Part shown: piece after piece, positions 1 to 10,778 of the stretch | Position numbering within the stretch: the first letter of the stretch is position 1 | How the letters are laid out: the number at the start of each line of letters is the position of its first letter | Assembly: GCF_022458985.1 (NCBI RefSeq) | Contig: NC_061774.1 | Coordinates: 12,328,616-12,392,615, forward strand | DNA length: 64,000 bases | Direction: 5' to 3' | Source of the DNA: Mugil cephalus | Taxonomy: Eukaryota; Chordata; Actinopteri; Mugiliformes; Mugilidae | The notes under the pieces: generated by a model | Databases searched by the model: none | The model's input: only the letters and a program-made list of their open reading frames with translations | Told to the model about the DNA's origin: nothing | Position numbers and translations under genes: made by a program

Positions 1-1690
1 ACTCTCATGTCTTCAGTGACATTTACAAAACTGCTGCAAGAGCTGCAGAGAGAAGACAGATAAGACGAGATGTAGGTGATTAGGACAGGCTCGATCAAGT
101 CAGTGTTGTAAACACTGAAACAGTTTTTTTTCCCCCAGTGGAAACATCCTCATATGACTTCACCAACAGAATCAGAAAACTGAGTCTATAAACTCAGAGG
201 TGAAGCAGAAACTGAAAGGAGCTTAAAACAAAAATGCAGGGTGCAGGAGTGTGGACAGTGCTTTGCTGTTAAGAGTCCACTTTTTTGCCTCTGAGAAACT
301 GCCTAAGTCAATGTGAGAACTTGATGAGATGGCAGAGGCTCAGTGCAAACTTACATTCATAAACACCCTAAAGACTGATTTGAGTCATGCTGAGAGCAGA
401 TAGAAGGGAAAGAGTATGTCAGGACAGAATGGCTCTCATAAAGGGGACAATGTCTCTTACAGATTAATAAATCAAAAGGGTTACAGTACTGTGTTTGATT
501 TAAACTCTGCAACTGAAAATATACATTATAACACTGTTGGCTTCATTTTGTCCCTTCCAGTGTTTCTACTACTGAATATATATATTTCTGAATTTAACTA
601 CACATCTGTCACTTCTTTAATTACCACATTCGTCACTTCCTTCACTCATCATCACCTGGAATTGCTCTCAACGCCATTGCTTCCATCTGATTTGTTGATG
701 GCTGCTGCAGAGCAAAACCCTCTCTGTTCTTCTTGCACATCCTGCATGAGTTCTTTTTTTTTCCCTGGCTCTGTTTAGCATTTCCTCTGACCTTTCATCT
801 AATCTGCCGTGAAAACTCACTCAGCCAACACCCGTCCCTCCCAGTTATTGACAAGAGTCTTAATCATGCCCATCAATGTTTATGTTAACATTAATGCGAT
901 AGGGTATTAAACATCTTGTACATCAGTGAAATAACCACCACACACATTACAGGCGAGGATTATCATTAGTTTCATAGAGGTGACTGTTGCCCCTCTGTCT
1001 GTATATGCAAGCTGATCTATTTTAAACCTGTGGCTTTTGTACGTACGCAGACACTGTAAACAATGTTACATTCTTACAGTCTGCGATATTATGTGTATGC
1101 TCTCCAGTGTTTGCTCTCTGGAGTCCAGCTCCTTTGAAAATGAGGGTTCTTTTGCTCCCCAAAGCTTTTCGTAGCCGTTTAAATCACCCAAGCTCCATTT
1201 TGCCACATCTACTTTATTCACCCACTTGTCTTGCCCTACCGTCGGCCAGTTGGGCAGAAGCGCAGTGGAGCGCACTGCAGCGTTACATAACAAGCTGAGG
1301 AGGAGGAGGACGAGGGGGAGGAGGAAGAAGAGGGGCCGGGAAGTGCAAGGATGCAGATATGAAATATAATGCTCGCCATCCAAAATGAAGGGTGGAAGAG
1401 TAGAGGGAAAATATAAGAATTAAAAGATTTTTATTTATTTTTTTGTCCACACTGCAGCGAGACCACACCCTTCTCCAAAATAGCACCTGTGCCTGTTAGT
1501 GCGCAGTACCGTGTGTGACTTGATAAGAACAAATGTGATGTTGCTGTCTACTCAAAAACCTCATTCTTATTCATGTGTTTTCACTGCTACGCCTTTGTGG
1601 TGATAGCAGAATAAATTTGGTTGTCTGCATAAATTACCATACATTACACAATCTGGTAACCATAACTGAAATAAATAAGTACCTAATGGT

Positions 1691-1734
1691 AAAAAAAAAA
1701 AAAAAAAAAAAAAAGAAAAAAAAAGGAGGGGGGG
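1691..1734. repeat. Poly-A / poly-G simple repeat
   Basis: A run of about 34 bases that is A except for one G, followed by a short AGGAGGGGGGG tract. It could be the tail of an old retrotransposed element, but no element body is recognised beside it. Confidence 0.8.
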
Positions 1735-4013
1735 CAAACAATACTGATGGTTGGTTGTGGGAGCACTGGGCTATTTGCTCCCAGCTAGATTGTGTGGTGG
1801 AAAATGGTGGACACAAGTAGTCACAAGTCTTAAAAATGATAAAAATAGCAAGGAGGTTAGGTGTATGCGTAGGAGTTGTTATCTGTGTGTGTACAGTATT
1901 TGTTAGTGTGTGTGTGCAGGTGCTAAAACAAAAAATAAATAAGCAGAGATTGATTTATTCCACAGGGAGAGAAGGAGGGAGAGGACTGGCATGATATTTA
2001 AAGACACGCAGGAGGACATAAAAAAAAGAGTGACAATAAAGGAAAGCGAATAACTGTCGAGAATAGGAAACAGATGGGGTGGAGGGATTCAGACACAGTG
2101 AGGAGTAGTTTCTAGATTGTTCTAGAACCATAGAATTTAACCATCTTTAACTCTTATTTTTTAAATTTACTTGTTTACATTTTTTATCAATTTACTCAAA
2201 ATTCAAATTCAGTCCACCTTTTTAGACCAACATACAGTGTCAGACATTGATGGGGTCATGTTTCCAAATTAGGGACAACAGTTTATTTAAGAATATAACG
2301 TGGCAAAACGCAGCATAAATCTCCTTGTCTCTTCTCGTCTCTACGCTTTCTTCCCCTTGCATGGCCTTTTGCCTTTGAGTTTATTTATTTATTTTAAAGG
2401 TGCCTGCCGCACTTGATTATTGTAAATCTACTACTCGACGTTTTGGGTTGAGTTTTGGGTTTTGTTTTATGTGCGCATGCGACAGGCTGATAGAGAAAAC
2501 GGTAAACCTGCATCCACCTCTGCAGTACACCACCGCCCCAGTGAATGTAGGTCACTCTCCTCCTGTTACTCAGTCCTCTGCTCCCTCCTTTCCTTAACAA
2601 CTCTCAGTTTCTAAACACATCCTCCTTTATTGCACCCTCCCACTCTGCTATAGTGTTTGCACATGTACACGCATCTCACCTCCCTTTGTCCTTCACCTGA
2701 GCACCCCCCCCCAACTCCCCCACTCCCCTTTTCCTCTCCCTTTTTCAGTACCTTTTGTCCCACGCCATATGTTTGCGCCCCCCTTCTATATAACACCTCC
2801 CCTCCCTTGCTTGCTCTTCTGCCAATACTGGGGGATGTGAATGGTTGCTATAGAAACTGCATCCTCCAGTGAAGCAGTAGGACATCGGTAGGAGTCATGG
2901 TGACAGTGCTTATGCTGATGGAGAATAATGCTGGAAGCTCTCTCTCCTTCTTTCTCACACTCTGTCTAGTCTAACCACTCTCCCCTAGCAACAGCAGTCT
3001 CATCCAGCTATCTCTCTTTCCTTTGCAGACTTTGTTTCAGTCAGTCACTCTGATTTAGTCACTGTCATTTCCTCTCCAACACTCCATAGCTTCTCCATCT
3101 TATTATTCACCTTATTACTTATCATGTTTATTTTCAACTCTTTGCTTTGTGATCCACCCATCTCCCTCCTCCCTCCAGTCTCTGTTTTCCTATCTCAAAT
3201 GATTGTTGCAATTTTGCACAGCTCTGTCCAAACTCCTTCATCGGTTTAGAGACTGAGCTGTGAAATAAGGGCCGACATTGGGAGCGAGGTACAGACAGTA
3301 GGACTGAGTTAGACACCAGGCAAGACCCTGATTTCATTAATGTGGGTCTGTTAATCTGGGCGTGGGCTGTGCTCCATCTGTCACAGCAGGAGCGGCACAC
3401 AAAGCACGCAGCCAAAACACACTTAGAAATGCAGCCAAGCACAAGCAGGCACGTATGCACATGAGCACGCAAAACAGTGGCACATTGATACAAGCAAACA
3501 AATCAGCAGATTCTCAGTCTGAGGGAAGGAACACGGGTGTTGTTGGCTGCACCTCTGAGCAGCACAAAATGTCTCCCTCAATGAACCAACCTAAAGACCA
3601 CAGCCTGCGTAATAAACACGATGATTTAGATATAAATAGCACCACCCATGACTCATAGTGAAGTGACAGGCCACACTGAATCAATATCCCGATTTCTGAG
3701 AACTTGAAAGTTAGACTACAAGTCATTCACACGTTTTCTCGGTTTTCTTATTGTCTTAAGCCTTTATTATTCTGACCCTAAAATTTGACCTGAAGTTAAG
3801 ATAGTCAACAGAAAATACCTGGCAAACAAAAAGACAAATAGGGAACCGTTAAGGGCAAAACAAGGTTTGCATGTACAGTTGTTGTTCTCAACTGCCACAG
3901 CTTAATTAGACCACCTTAAATCCTCACCAGCTGATCTCGTTAGCACAGACCCACCCAAAAGACGTCACTACTGTCTCCTCTATGTCTTCTCTTTCTCTTT
4001 GTCTTTCTAACCA

Positions 4014-4019
4014 TCTCTC

Positions 4020-4058
<39 letters not shown>
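4014..4058. repeat. (CT)n microsatellite
   Basis: About 22 CT units with one interrupting A, inside the constant-region intron. Confidence 0.9.
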
Positions 4059-4060
<2 letters not shown>

Positions 4061-4995
4061 ATTCTATCCATCGTGTTTTGAAGTGCCTGCAGGCTGTAAG
4101 TCCTCAGCCAAGGCAAGAAATCGATGACAGAGTGGAGGAGGCTGTGTGTGGATAGGAAGAGACAGTAGTTACTGTGTGGGTAGTTTGTCTGCCTGCCGAG
4201 CCCACCGCCTCCTGTCTATAAAAGACACCATGCCAAGCCAGCTCTACATTCTTAATTACAACAAATCACCTCTTTGTCTAAACCTGACTGCACTTTCCTG
4301 CTCCGGCCTTCTCATATACAGTATGCCCTCTTCCTCATTTTCTCTTTCTTTACTCCATTTCAGGCTTAATCCTCTTTGACCCCAATTCCCAGTCTTCATG
4401 TGAAAAGTCATGAGCTGAACACTGAATCTCTGCAGAGCGTTTGGGGCAGTAAACATGGCATCATATGCGATGACATTCACATTGCAATGCCAGATAAAGG
4501 TCATCTATTGGTGTCATTTAGAATTTGTGTTACTGCTCCAGTGTTCTTGTTTTGAGTATTCATTTAGCAAGTGACTTCTCTCCATTGAGAGCAACTCTCT
4601 CAGAAGAAGTAAAAGTATACTGATATTATAGCTTATCAATTTCTTGCAATCCAAATATCTGTTGAGATATTACTATTAAACAACATGGAGATGTTCAATG
4701 TCTGCATTAATGGACAGTCCCAGTTGTCTATCTAATATGTATAACTACTGAAAGGTTGATTTTCACACACCCATAATTTTGGCCTTCTTCAGAAAGGAGA
4801 GATTCCCATTAAAATGGAGTGTAATTATGTACTATTATTCTTCCATTCTTCCCTAATGTGTTCTCTAATGTTTGTCCTCTGGTGCTCAAAAACATCTTAC
4901 TGATAATCCAATCAACTACTGGTTCTCTCAGCTTTTCCCTCAGTTTTTCCTGTATTGCCTCTCTTCCTGCTACAGAGAGCTGAGATATCCATCTC

Positions 4996-5010
4996 CGCCT
5001 ACGTGGCGCA
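4996..5010 (+). promoter_or_regulatory. Weak CTCF-like motif, plus orientation
   Basis: CGCCTACGTGGCGCA matches about 12 of 15 positions of the CTCF core consensus CCASYAGRKGGCRSY. It lies 250 bp 3' of constant exon 2 and points opposite to the promoter elements, the orientation expected for an enhancer-side anchor in this kind of locus. A single weak match in 64 kb may be chance. Confidence 0.2.
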
Positions 5011-5260
5011 TGTCATTTAATCTCCCTGCAGCAGTGGGAAGTAGTAGGACGAGGGTCGGGCGATCTCGTAGCCGATATCTCTGTTTCCCTCATTTTATTA
5101 CTCTCTCGGGGTTTGATAAGCTCTTGAGGCATGTGCAGTTATTGGTATATTGGCCTTAGATAATATTACGTGTGACTCTCTGTCACGAAATGTGTTAGAT
5201 ACAGAAATATCGTTGTGACTGACACCAAGCAGACCTAATTATTTTAGCTCTGTTTCTTAC

Positions 5261-5346
5261 CAGCAGCACTGGACGCAGTGGGCCAGTTCTGAACCAGGAC
5301 ACCCTGGGCTCCTTGCATTACTGCAGACTCTTCCATGTGCACGGAG
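5261..5346 (-). CDS. pcdha: Protocadherin alpha constant exon 2
   Basis: An 86-base exon with strong splice signals: acceptor TTTGTGTGTGTGTTTCAG on its 5' side and donor GTAAGA on its 3' side (minus strand). In the phase left by constant exon 1 (two bases carried over) it reads SSVHMEESAVMQGAQG then VLVQNWPTASSAA. This matches the mammalian alpha constant segment remembered as SSVHLEEAG...QQWPTVSSA. It encodes part of the cytoplasmic tail common to every alpha isoform and ends in phase 1, leaving one base for the third constant exon. This match is what identifies the locus as alpha rather than gamma. The long open frame around it continues into intron on both sides and is not the real exon. 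Confidence 0.93.
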
Positions 5347-7906
5347 CTGAAACACACACACAAAAAAACATACATACAAGGACTTAAAACACTATAGGAA
5401 TGTGGTTTTTCAAATGTTTTGTTGAAATGTAGACTTGTAGAAGGCATCCATAAATATAGCTTCATACTTGTTCTCATACTTATTCTTGTGACTAAAACAT
5501 AAGCTCAAGTATATCCAGTGTTCTGATCTCAACGTGTTGATGGTGCAGTAAACATACTCACATCCTATATTCAGATTATGATTAACATGTTTAAGCTACT
5601 TTTGACCAACATTCCCTGGATTATGGATTACAGATGGCCCTTTTTACATTTTCACACCCACTCTGTGGTATTTCAGCACCCTCCTCCCGATGAAGAACGC
5701 CACATTCTCTGTAGTGTTAAACGACAGGAACGTAAAAGGCTGCTACAATCACAGTTCTCTTTCACTGCCTCTATTTAATCAATAAAATTATTACATTGTC
5801 TAAACCAGACATTAAGATTTCCTTAACAATAGGCGCTGTAATGATCCAACAGAGAACTGCAGAGACTCTCTTAAAGGGTCATATCATGAAAATTATACAG
5901 GCATGCAATGTAAATCTACCCATGAGCCATTACTGCCTAGAACAGGACATCAAATAGTTTTCTTAGAAATAAATTTTCTATGAACTCAATTTAATAGTTG
6001 CTGCTGGATGATAGCAGCACTCATAAAAAGGTGATAAACCAGACACAGAAACCTATAAACCTGTTTAAATTGTTATTCTTAAACTAATAGTATGATTCTC
6101 AATATTTCCCTGCTTTTGAATTAAAATCCCATGCTGACATCTGCAAGAACAACTCTGTTGTTCTTGAGTCAACATTTTGCATTGCTTAAAAAAACAAACA
6201 AAAAAAACAACCATTATCTGTCAACTTAAAGATCCAAACTCAAATAAGGCAACAGTTAAATTTAATTTGGTCTATTAATGTTAAAGACAGTTGAGATAGT
6301 ATGAATCTATATCATTTCAGTCATTCAGTGAAGAGCAGTGATTCTGTGATGGAGGCCATTTTAAGTGCTGCTAAGCAGCTACACTCTCAGGGTGCACTGA
6401 TTAATTATTTATCAAAAAAACTGGTCTGATAATACACTTTTCGGCTGAGAACAATGTCTTTCTTTCTCATTCCTCAGTGTATTATTCTCTCCCACTCTCT
6501 GCAAACACACACTTCCTGATCAATCTCCCATTAATATGTTCTTATGCAGCAAAATGTATTTGTTTCAGTATAAAAACTACTGAGGTCACGAAGTGAAAAC
6601 ACAAAAAGGAGGAAATGTTGTGCACTCCCTCAGAGATTAAATGAAATTAAATAGGTCACAACCGTTACATGGTGTTTGGGTGCAGTATCCCAAATCTCTC
6701 ATACAAGCTCCGATTATATCACTGTATAAATAGATGAGGATTCAGTGATGCTTGTTCATGGGACATGAGTTGTGTTCAGCTTCGATCATGAAAAAGATTT
6801 AATACGTTTGAGTGGTTCACTAAAGCACATTAACTCTCATTAATCCCTGCTGTAATTAGTGAATTTATGTGACATTATCAACAGTTCCAGGATACACTGT
6901 TATTAATCTGACATGGGCATAGGGGTGCACACAATGTTAAAATCATTTAAACACATCGAAACTGCATTGCATCATTCAGGCTGTACATGCATTGAGACAA
7001 ACTTATCAGAAACTATCAGAAGGCACCACCTTGTTAAACCTGTGACCATTTGTAATTACGTTGCCATTTCACCCGCATGACCCTTAATTGAGTCCCACAG
7101 CAGGTAATGCCCCACTGTTTTATGGGTAATGTGATCACTGATGGTCATGCAGCAATATCTGTGTATGTCCTTCATGGACCATATTTCAACCTGACGACCT
7201 GCCCTTCATACACCACTGGCTCCCTCCTGTCAGTTCTCCATTTGTCTACAGGAGCACAGAGATCCATGTTCAGTCACATTCCTCTTCGTTGTTTTCTTTC
7301 TCACATTTGCTCTTGAGTTAAATATTTATGATAAGAACAGTAAAATGATCATCTACTTTAGATGGTTTAATCAAATATGGAGCAACTCAGTTTACACTGA
7401 CTGAATGTTTAACTGAAATATGAAAAATGTTAAATATTCTGTTTTGGAAATTAACCCAATATTTGGGTCTCAACTGAGTAACAGCTGTAGCAAAGATGAT
7501 CAATAAAGCAACATACTAAACCCTTTTCTTATTTATTTTACTTCAACTGACCAAAAAAGATTGAGTCAAATGTCAAGACAGGATTATGCTGCACAGAAGA
7601 TCTCAATGTCAGTTCAACATCAAACACAAGAATATGCATTTTTAAAGGAAGTATTGCCATTAGAGTATGAACCTTCTGTTAAGTCAATAAAGTCACATTT
7701 GGGGGACAGAATAACTTGACGGTTGGTTCATTAATCCAGTCAAAAACTGTGCATTCAGGTGGTGAAAAACGGTGCAGGGATTTAATTATTTGCTTAAGCC
7801 ATATGCAATGGGACATTTGCATAAATATACTTTGCACACTTCATGTGCTGGTGAGGTGTGTTGAGATATTTACTGGAGAGTGAAGGGAGAAAAATGGGTT
7901 GCTTAC
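5347..7906 (-). other. Intron between constant exons 1 and 2
   Basis: About 2.6 kb. Its ends are the donor of constant exon 1 (GTAAGC) and the acceptor of constant exon 2. The interior is AT-rich with no recognised gene, RNA or mobile element. A chance LKYGP peptide on the minus strand near 7176 is followed at once by a stop. Confidence 0.75.
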
Positions 7907-7971
7907 CTCTGCATTACACCTCCTGCTCTCAGGGAGGCTGAATATCTCCAGTCGGCATTTGGCGCCTTGGG
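7907..7971 (-). CDS. pcdha: Protocadherin alpha constant exon 1
   Basis: A 65-base exon with acceptor CTCTCACTCTCTCTTGCAG and donor GTAAGC. Variable exons end on a complete codon (phase 0). In that phase this exon reads [18 protein letters not shown] then VMQ, plus two bases of a serine codon completed by constant exon 2. Mammalian alpha constant exon 1 reads approximately [20 protein letters not shown] from memory, so the [13 protein letters not shown] core is conserved and the fish exon carries about two extra residues before the splice. All variable exons, including the C-type exon, splice to this exon. The encoded segment begins the shared cytoplasmic domain. Confidence 0.95.
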
Positions 7972-10778
7972 CTGCAAGAGAGAGTGAGAGGAATTGAGTC
8001 TTAAGTACAGGCAAAAGCCAATACCATCTCATTAATAAGTCATGGCGAGAACTGCAAGTGCATGCACGCCTCGCACACAGTAATACACAAGCTCCTTCAA
8101 ACACACACACTCATAGCCATGACAGCCTGCACCTGCATTTGGGGAGAAATGAGTGATGAATCGAAGCTTGTAGGTACACTCCTCTCCTCCCATCATCACA
8201 TGTTCTTCTCCTCCCCTCTCCCTCCCTACTCCCATTCCACCCATGACTTTGGAGAGTAAATGACTTTGAAATGTTTTCCAACAACCCACTGATGCTAGTG
8301 CTGTGACAACCTGTAAAACCTGAAGCCACACATCAACAATGCACCCATTACACCGGAAAGACTGCAGAATGCTCATGCAGTTTTGCATATGTATGGATTT
8401 TAGGCCCAATTCAAATTTACAGCTGCTGATCAAATCTGTCTCTAAAATGGTAACTGGAGCCCAGTGGACATTTTAAGCTCCACCCACTGCCCCCTATCAT
8501 TTCAATCCAGTGAAGGTCACAGGCTGAGAAAGGATGGAGGAGGGGAGTGAAAGATATCAGATTAACTTGGCATGTAGTCTATGGACGATTATTCAGCAGA
8601 GGGACACAAAGGGACACCCCAACATACCTTCTGCCACTGACTTTCTGTCAGTGATGCAATTTGTTAGTTATATCCTAATGTGAGATACAGCATTACAAAA
8701 CCTGGAGAGGGGGAAATGTTAGTAGGCTTAAAATGAGTGGTTTAGATTCCTCTGTAATGCACAGAGTGCAAAAAACATCGGCTGTTAACCATACCTCATA
8801 AGGTCCGGACAAATCTCATTCTCAACCATTGACAGAGCTGAACCACCTGACTGAGGACACCAAATTCTCCCTGCCTGACCGTGCAGTCCATAAGAGACCC
8901 ATTTGCAAACCAATTTCCTTTCAAATATGACAGATGTCCACTTGTTTCTGAAGCTGCATTGACCTCTATGAGTCTGCAGTGGATATTCATCACGCCTGAA
9001 ATCCAATATTTGGTCTTAATGAGAGAAGCCTGGTATTCCTCCTGGAGTGACTCAAATGAAGCAGAATGTCTGCAGGGATAAGAGCACTGCTGCATCTATC
9101 CACACTGGAAATAGAACGTGCTCATATGAAGAAAAATACTCAGACGGAGGGTCAATAGTTTAGATTGATACTGAAAGGAAAATTATGTTGGTGTGGTTCT
9201 ATTTCTTAATTTGCTTTCGACGCAGTGTACTGAAATAACCAACCCATTCAAAATAAGACCAGATTGTCCACAAATGGGACTAAACGTCTTTGCTTAAAGC
9301 TTGTCTTGTTGCAGCACTTCAGTGGCCAAAGGGTGGCTGGTCTGTTCGGCCGTATGGTGTTTATGGGAGTAAATTAAATTACAAAGAGTAGACCATGCAC
9401 ACATTAGTTAAAAGCATCTGGAACCTAAATATGTCTGCAGTTTAATATACTCCCAAGGGAACAAAGAGATGCAAAGCTACAAGATTACACTTTCATACTA
9501 AATATAAAACAAAAACAAATACAGAATAGACATATCATTTGAAACGGAGGACAAATAAGAGACCCCCGTGAGTTTTAAGCATATTCAGTTCCTTTCCTTT
9601 TGGTTTGGCGAACCATTTCATCGCCTTTTCCTTCATTCTCCCCCCTCCCTCTGACTGAACACTCCTAGCATGGATACAGAGCTCACACCTCCGCCATCAA
9701 CACTGTGTCCAATCACCTTTCATCCCCCGCCTCATCGGCGCGTCAGCAGCCAATCCCCTCACAGTACTGAGAAACACATCACTGCCATTTAATTACATGG
9801 CAAGAACAAACATGACTGGCATTTAATGAGGAACATGTCAAGTGATAGCTGAATAATTACTGTAATAATTTATTTATTCCTCTTTTTATCACTTATTTCC
9901 TCCGTATCCATCTCTGCTTTGCACAGATGGAAGTTCTGTTGCAAACACATGAGTAGAAAACAGAAAAGTAAAAATAAATGTGTACTTCATCCTACTACTA
10001 CTACTGTATGTTTTAGTAGAACCACAAATAGCGTAAACAACTCCTTATACGTGGAAACAAATACAATGAAACCATGAGCTAAAGGTCTAATACAAACTAA
10101 ACACTATCTCTGCCTCTTTTTTTTGCCTTCTTCACCGATTCCCAAAGTCTGGTTTACTGTTTAGTACCAGGGATGTACGTGACCAGAAGAGGATATTTTG
10201 GTGCAGTGGGGCTGGTGGCCCTGGCGAGGCTGCACTATTTCCCAGACTTTCTCTCTTTAAAGATGACAGCCCACTGCCCTCTAGACCAGCTGGACGTAAA
10301 CATGGTGGCACACAGCCCACCACGGACAAATAACATGGGTTGAGTCCAGTCAAAGGTGGAGGGAATTATGGTCTTCCCTGTTGTATCTTCTTTCAATTGA
10401 CAGAAACCATTCACTGTTTTATATTAGCTATAACTATATATGTGAACAAAATGGTGCCCATTCTTTATCTTGACAGACACAGATCACGAAAACTAAAAAC
10501 ACTAAGCAAATCCTACAAATGACAGTTGAAAAATGACTTGGATGCAAATGGTAGAAATTTTGAATAAGTGCTCATGTGCCACTTTGCAACTAGAAAAACA
10601 AAGCAGGCGAGAAGAGGTCAAAAACATCGACAACTCCACAAGCTGTAAATGTCAACTAAAAATCATTCCACAATAACACCTGAGAGCCTGAACAATAACT
10701 CTCTAAGAATATTCTTTTCATGGCTTGCGCTTTATGTGTTATTAACAGACAAACACAGACGTCACAGCAGAAACACAC
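7972..10778 (-). other. Intron between C-type variable exon and constant exon 1
   Basis: About 2.8 kb, bounded by the C-type donor (GTGTGT) and the constant exon 1 acceptor. All alpha transcripts splice across it. No gene is recognised. At about 9650-9870 there is a block with two CCAAT motifs, a CpG-containing patch (CATCGGCGCGTCAGCAG) and several TAATTA/ATTTAAT homeodomain-type motifs, a plausible enhancer. A peptide-like open frame at 10132-10353 on the minus strand lacks clear splice signals and is not called. Confidence 0.6.
9650..9870. promoter_or_regulatory. Candidate intronic enhancer block
   Basis: Clustered motifs seen: CCAATCACC and CCAATCCCC, the CpG-bearing CATCGGCGCGTCAGCAG, then repeated ATTTAAT / AATTACATGG / TAATTACTG homeodomain-like sites within 200 bp. 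This composition differs from the surrounding intron. Function is inferred from motif density only. Confidence 0.25.

Larger units (their letters stand above)
1..5260 (-). other. Intron between alpha constant exons 2 and 3 (3' part off window)
   Basis: No coding exon is recognisable here. I looked on the minus strand for the third alpha constant exon (family landmarks: an SWTFKYGPG-like motif and a lysine-rich C-terminus) and did not find it, so it should lie left of position 1. The stretch holds simple repeats (poly-A/G near 1691, GGA-rich near 1300, CT near 4014) and one weak CTCF-like match at 4996-5010. In mouse the intron between these constant exons is reported to hold the HS7 enhancer; whether a counterpart exists here cannot be judged from sequence alone. 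The open frames in this interval are low-complexity or lack any family resemblance. Confidence 0.6.

Noticed and set aside
1066..1383. Minus-strand frame with a hydrophobic N-terminal stretch in the left intron
   Set aside because: The leucine-rich part comes from a GGA/CT-rich simple sequence; no known family and no splice context.
7170..7200. Minus-strand LKYGP peptide resembling the FKYGPG landmark of constant exon 3
   Set aside because: A stop follows immediately, there are no splice signals, and it lies between constant exons 1 and 2, the wrong position.
10310..10332. CACCACGGACA, the RE1 centre, about 450 bp past the C-type donor
   Set aside because: Only the central 11 bases match; both outer parts of the 21-mer are wrong, for about 11 of 21.
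10132..10353. Minus-strand frame just 3' of the C-type exon that might be an extra tail exon
   Set aside because: No convincing acceptor/donor pair in phase with the flanking exons and no resemblance to known Pcdh tails.
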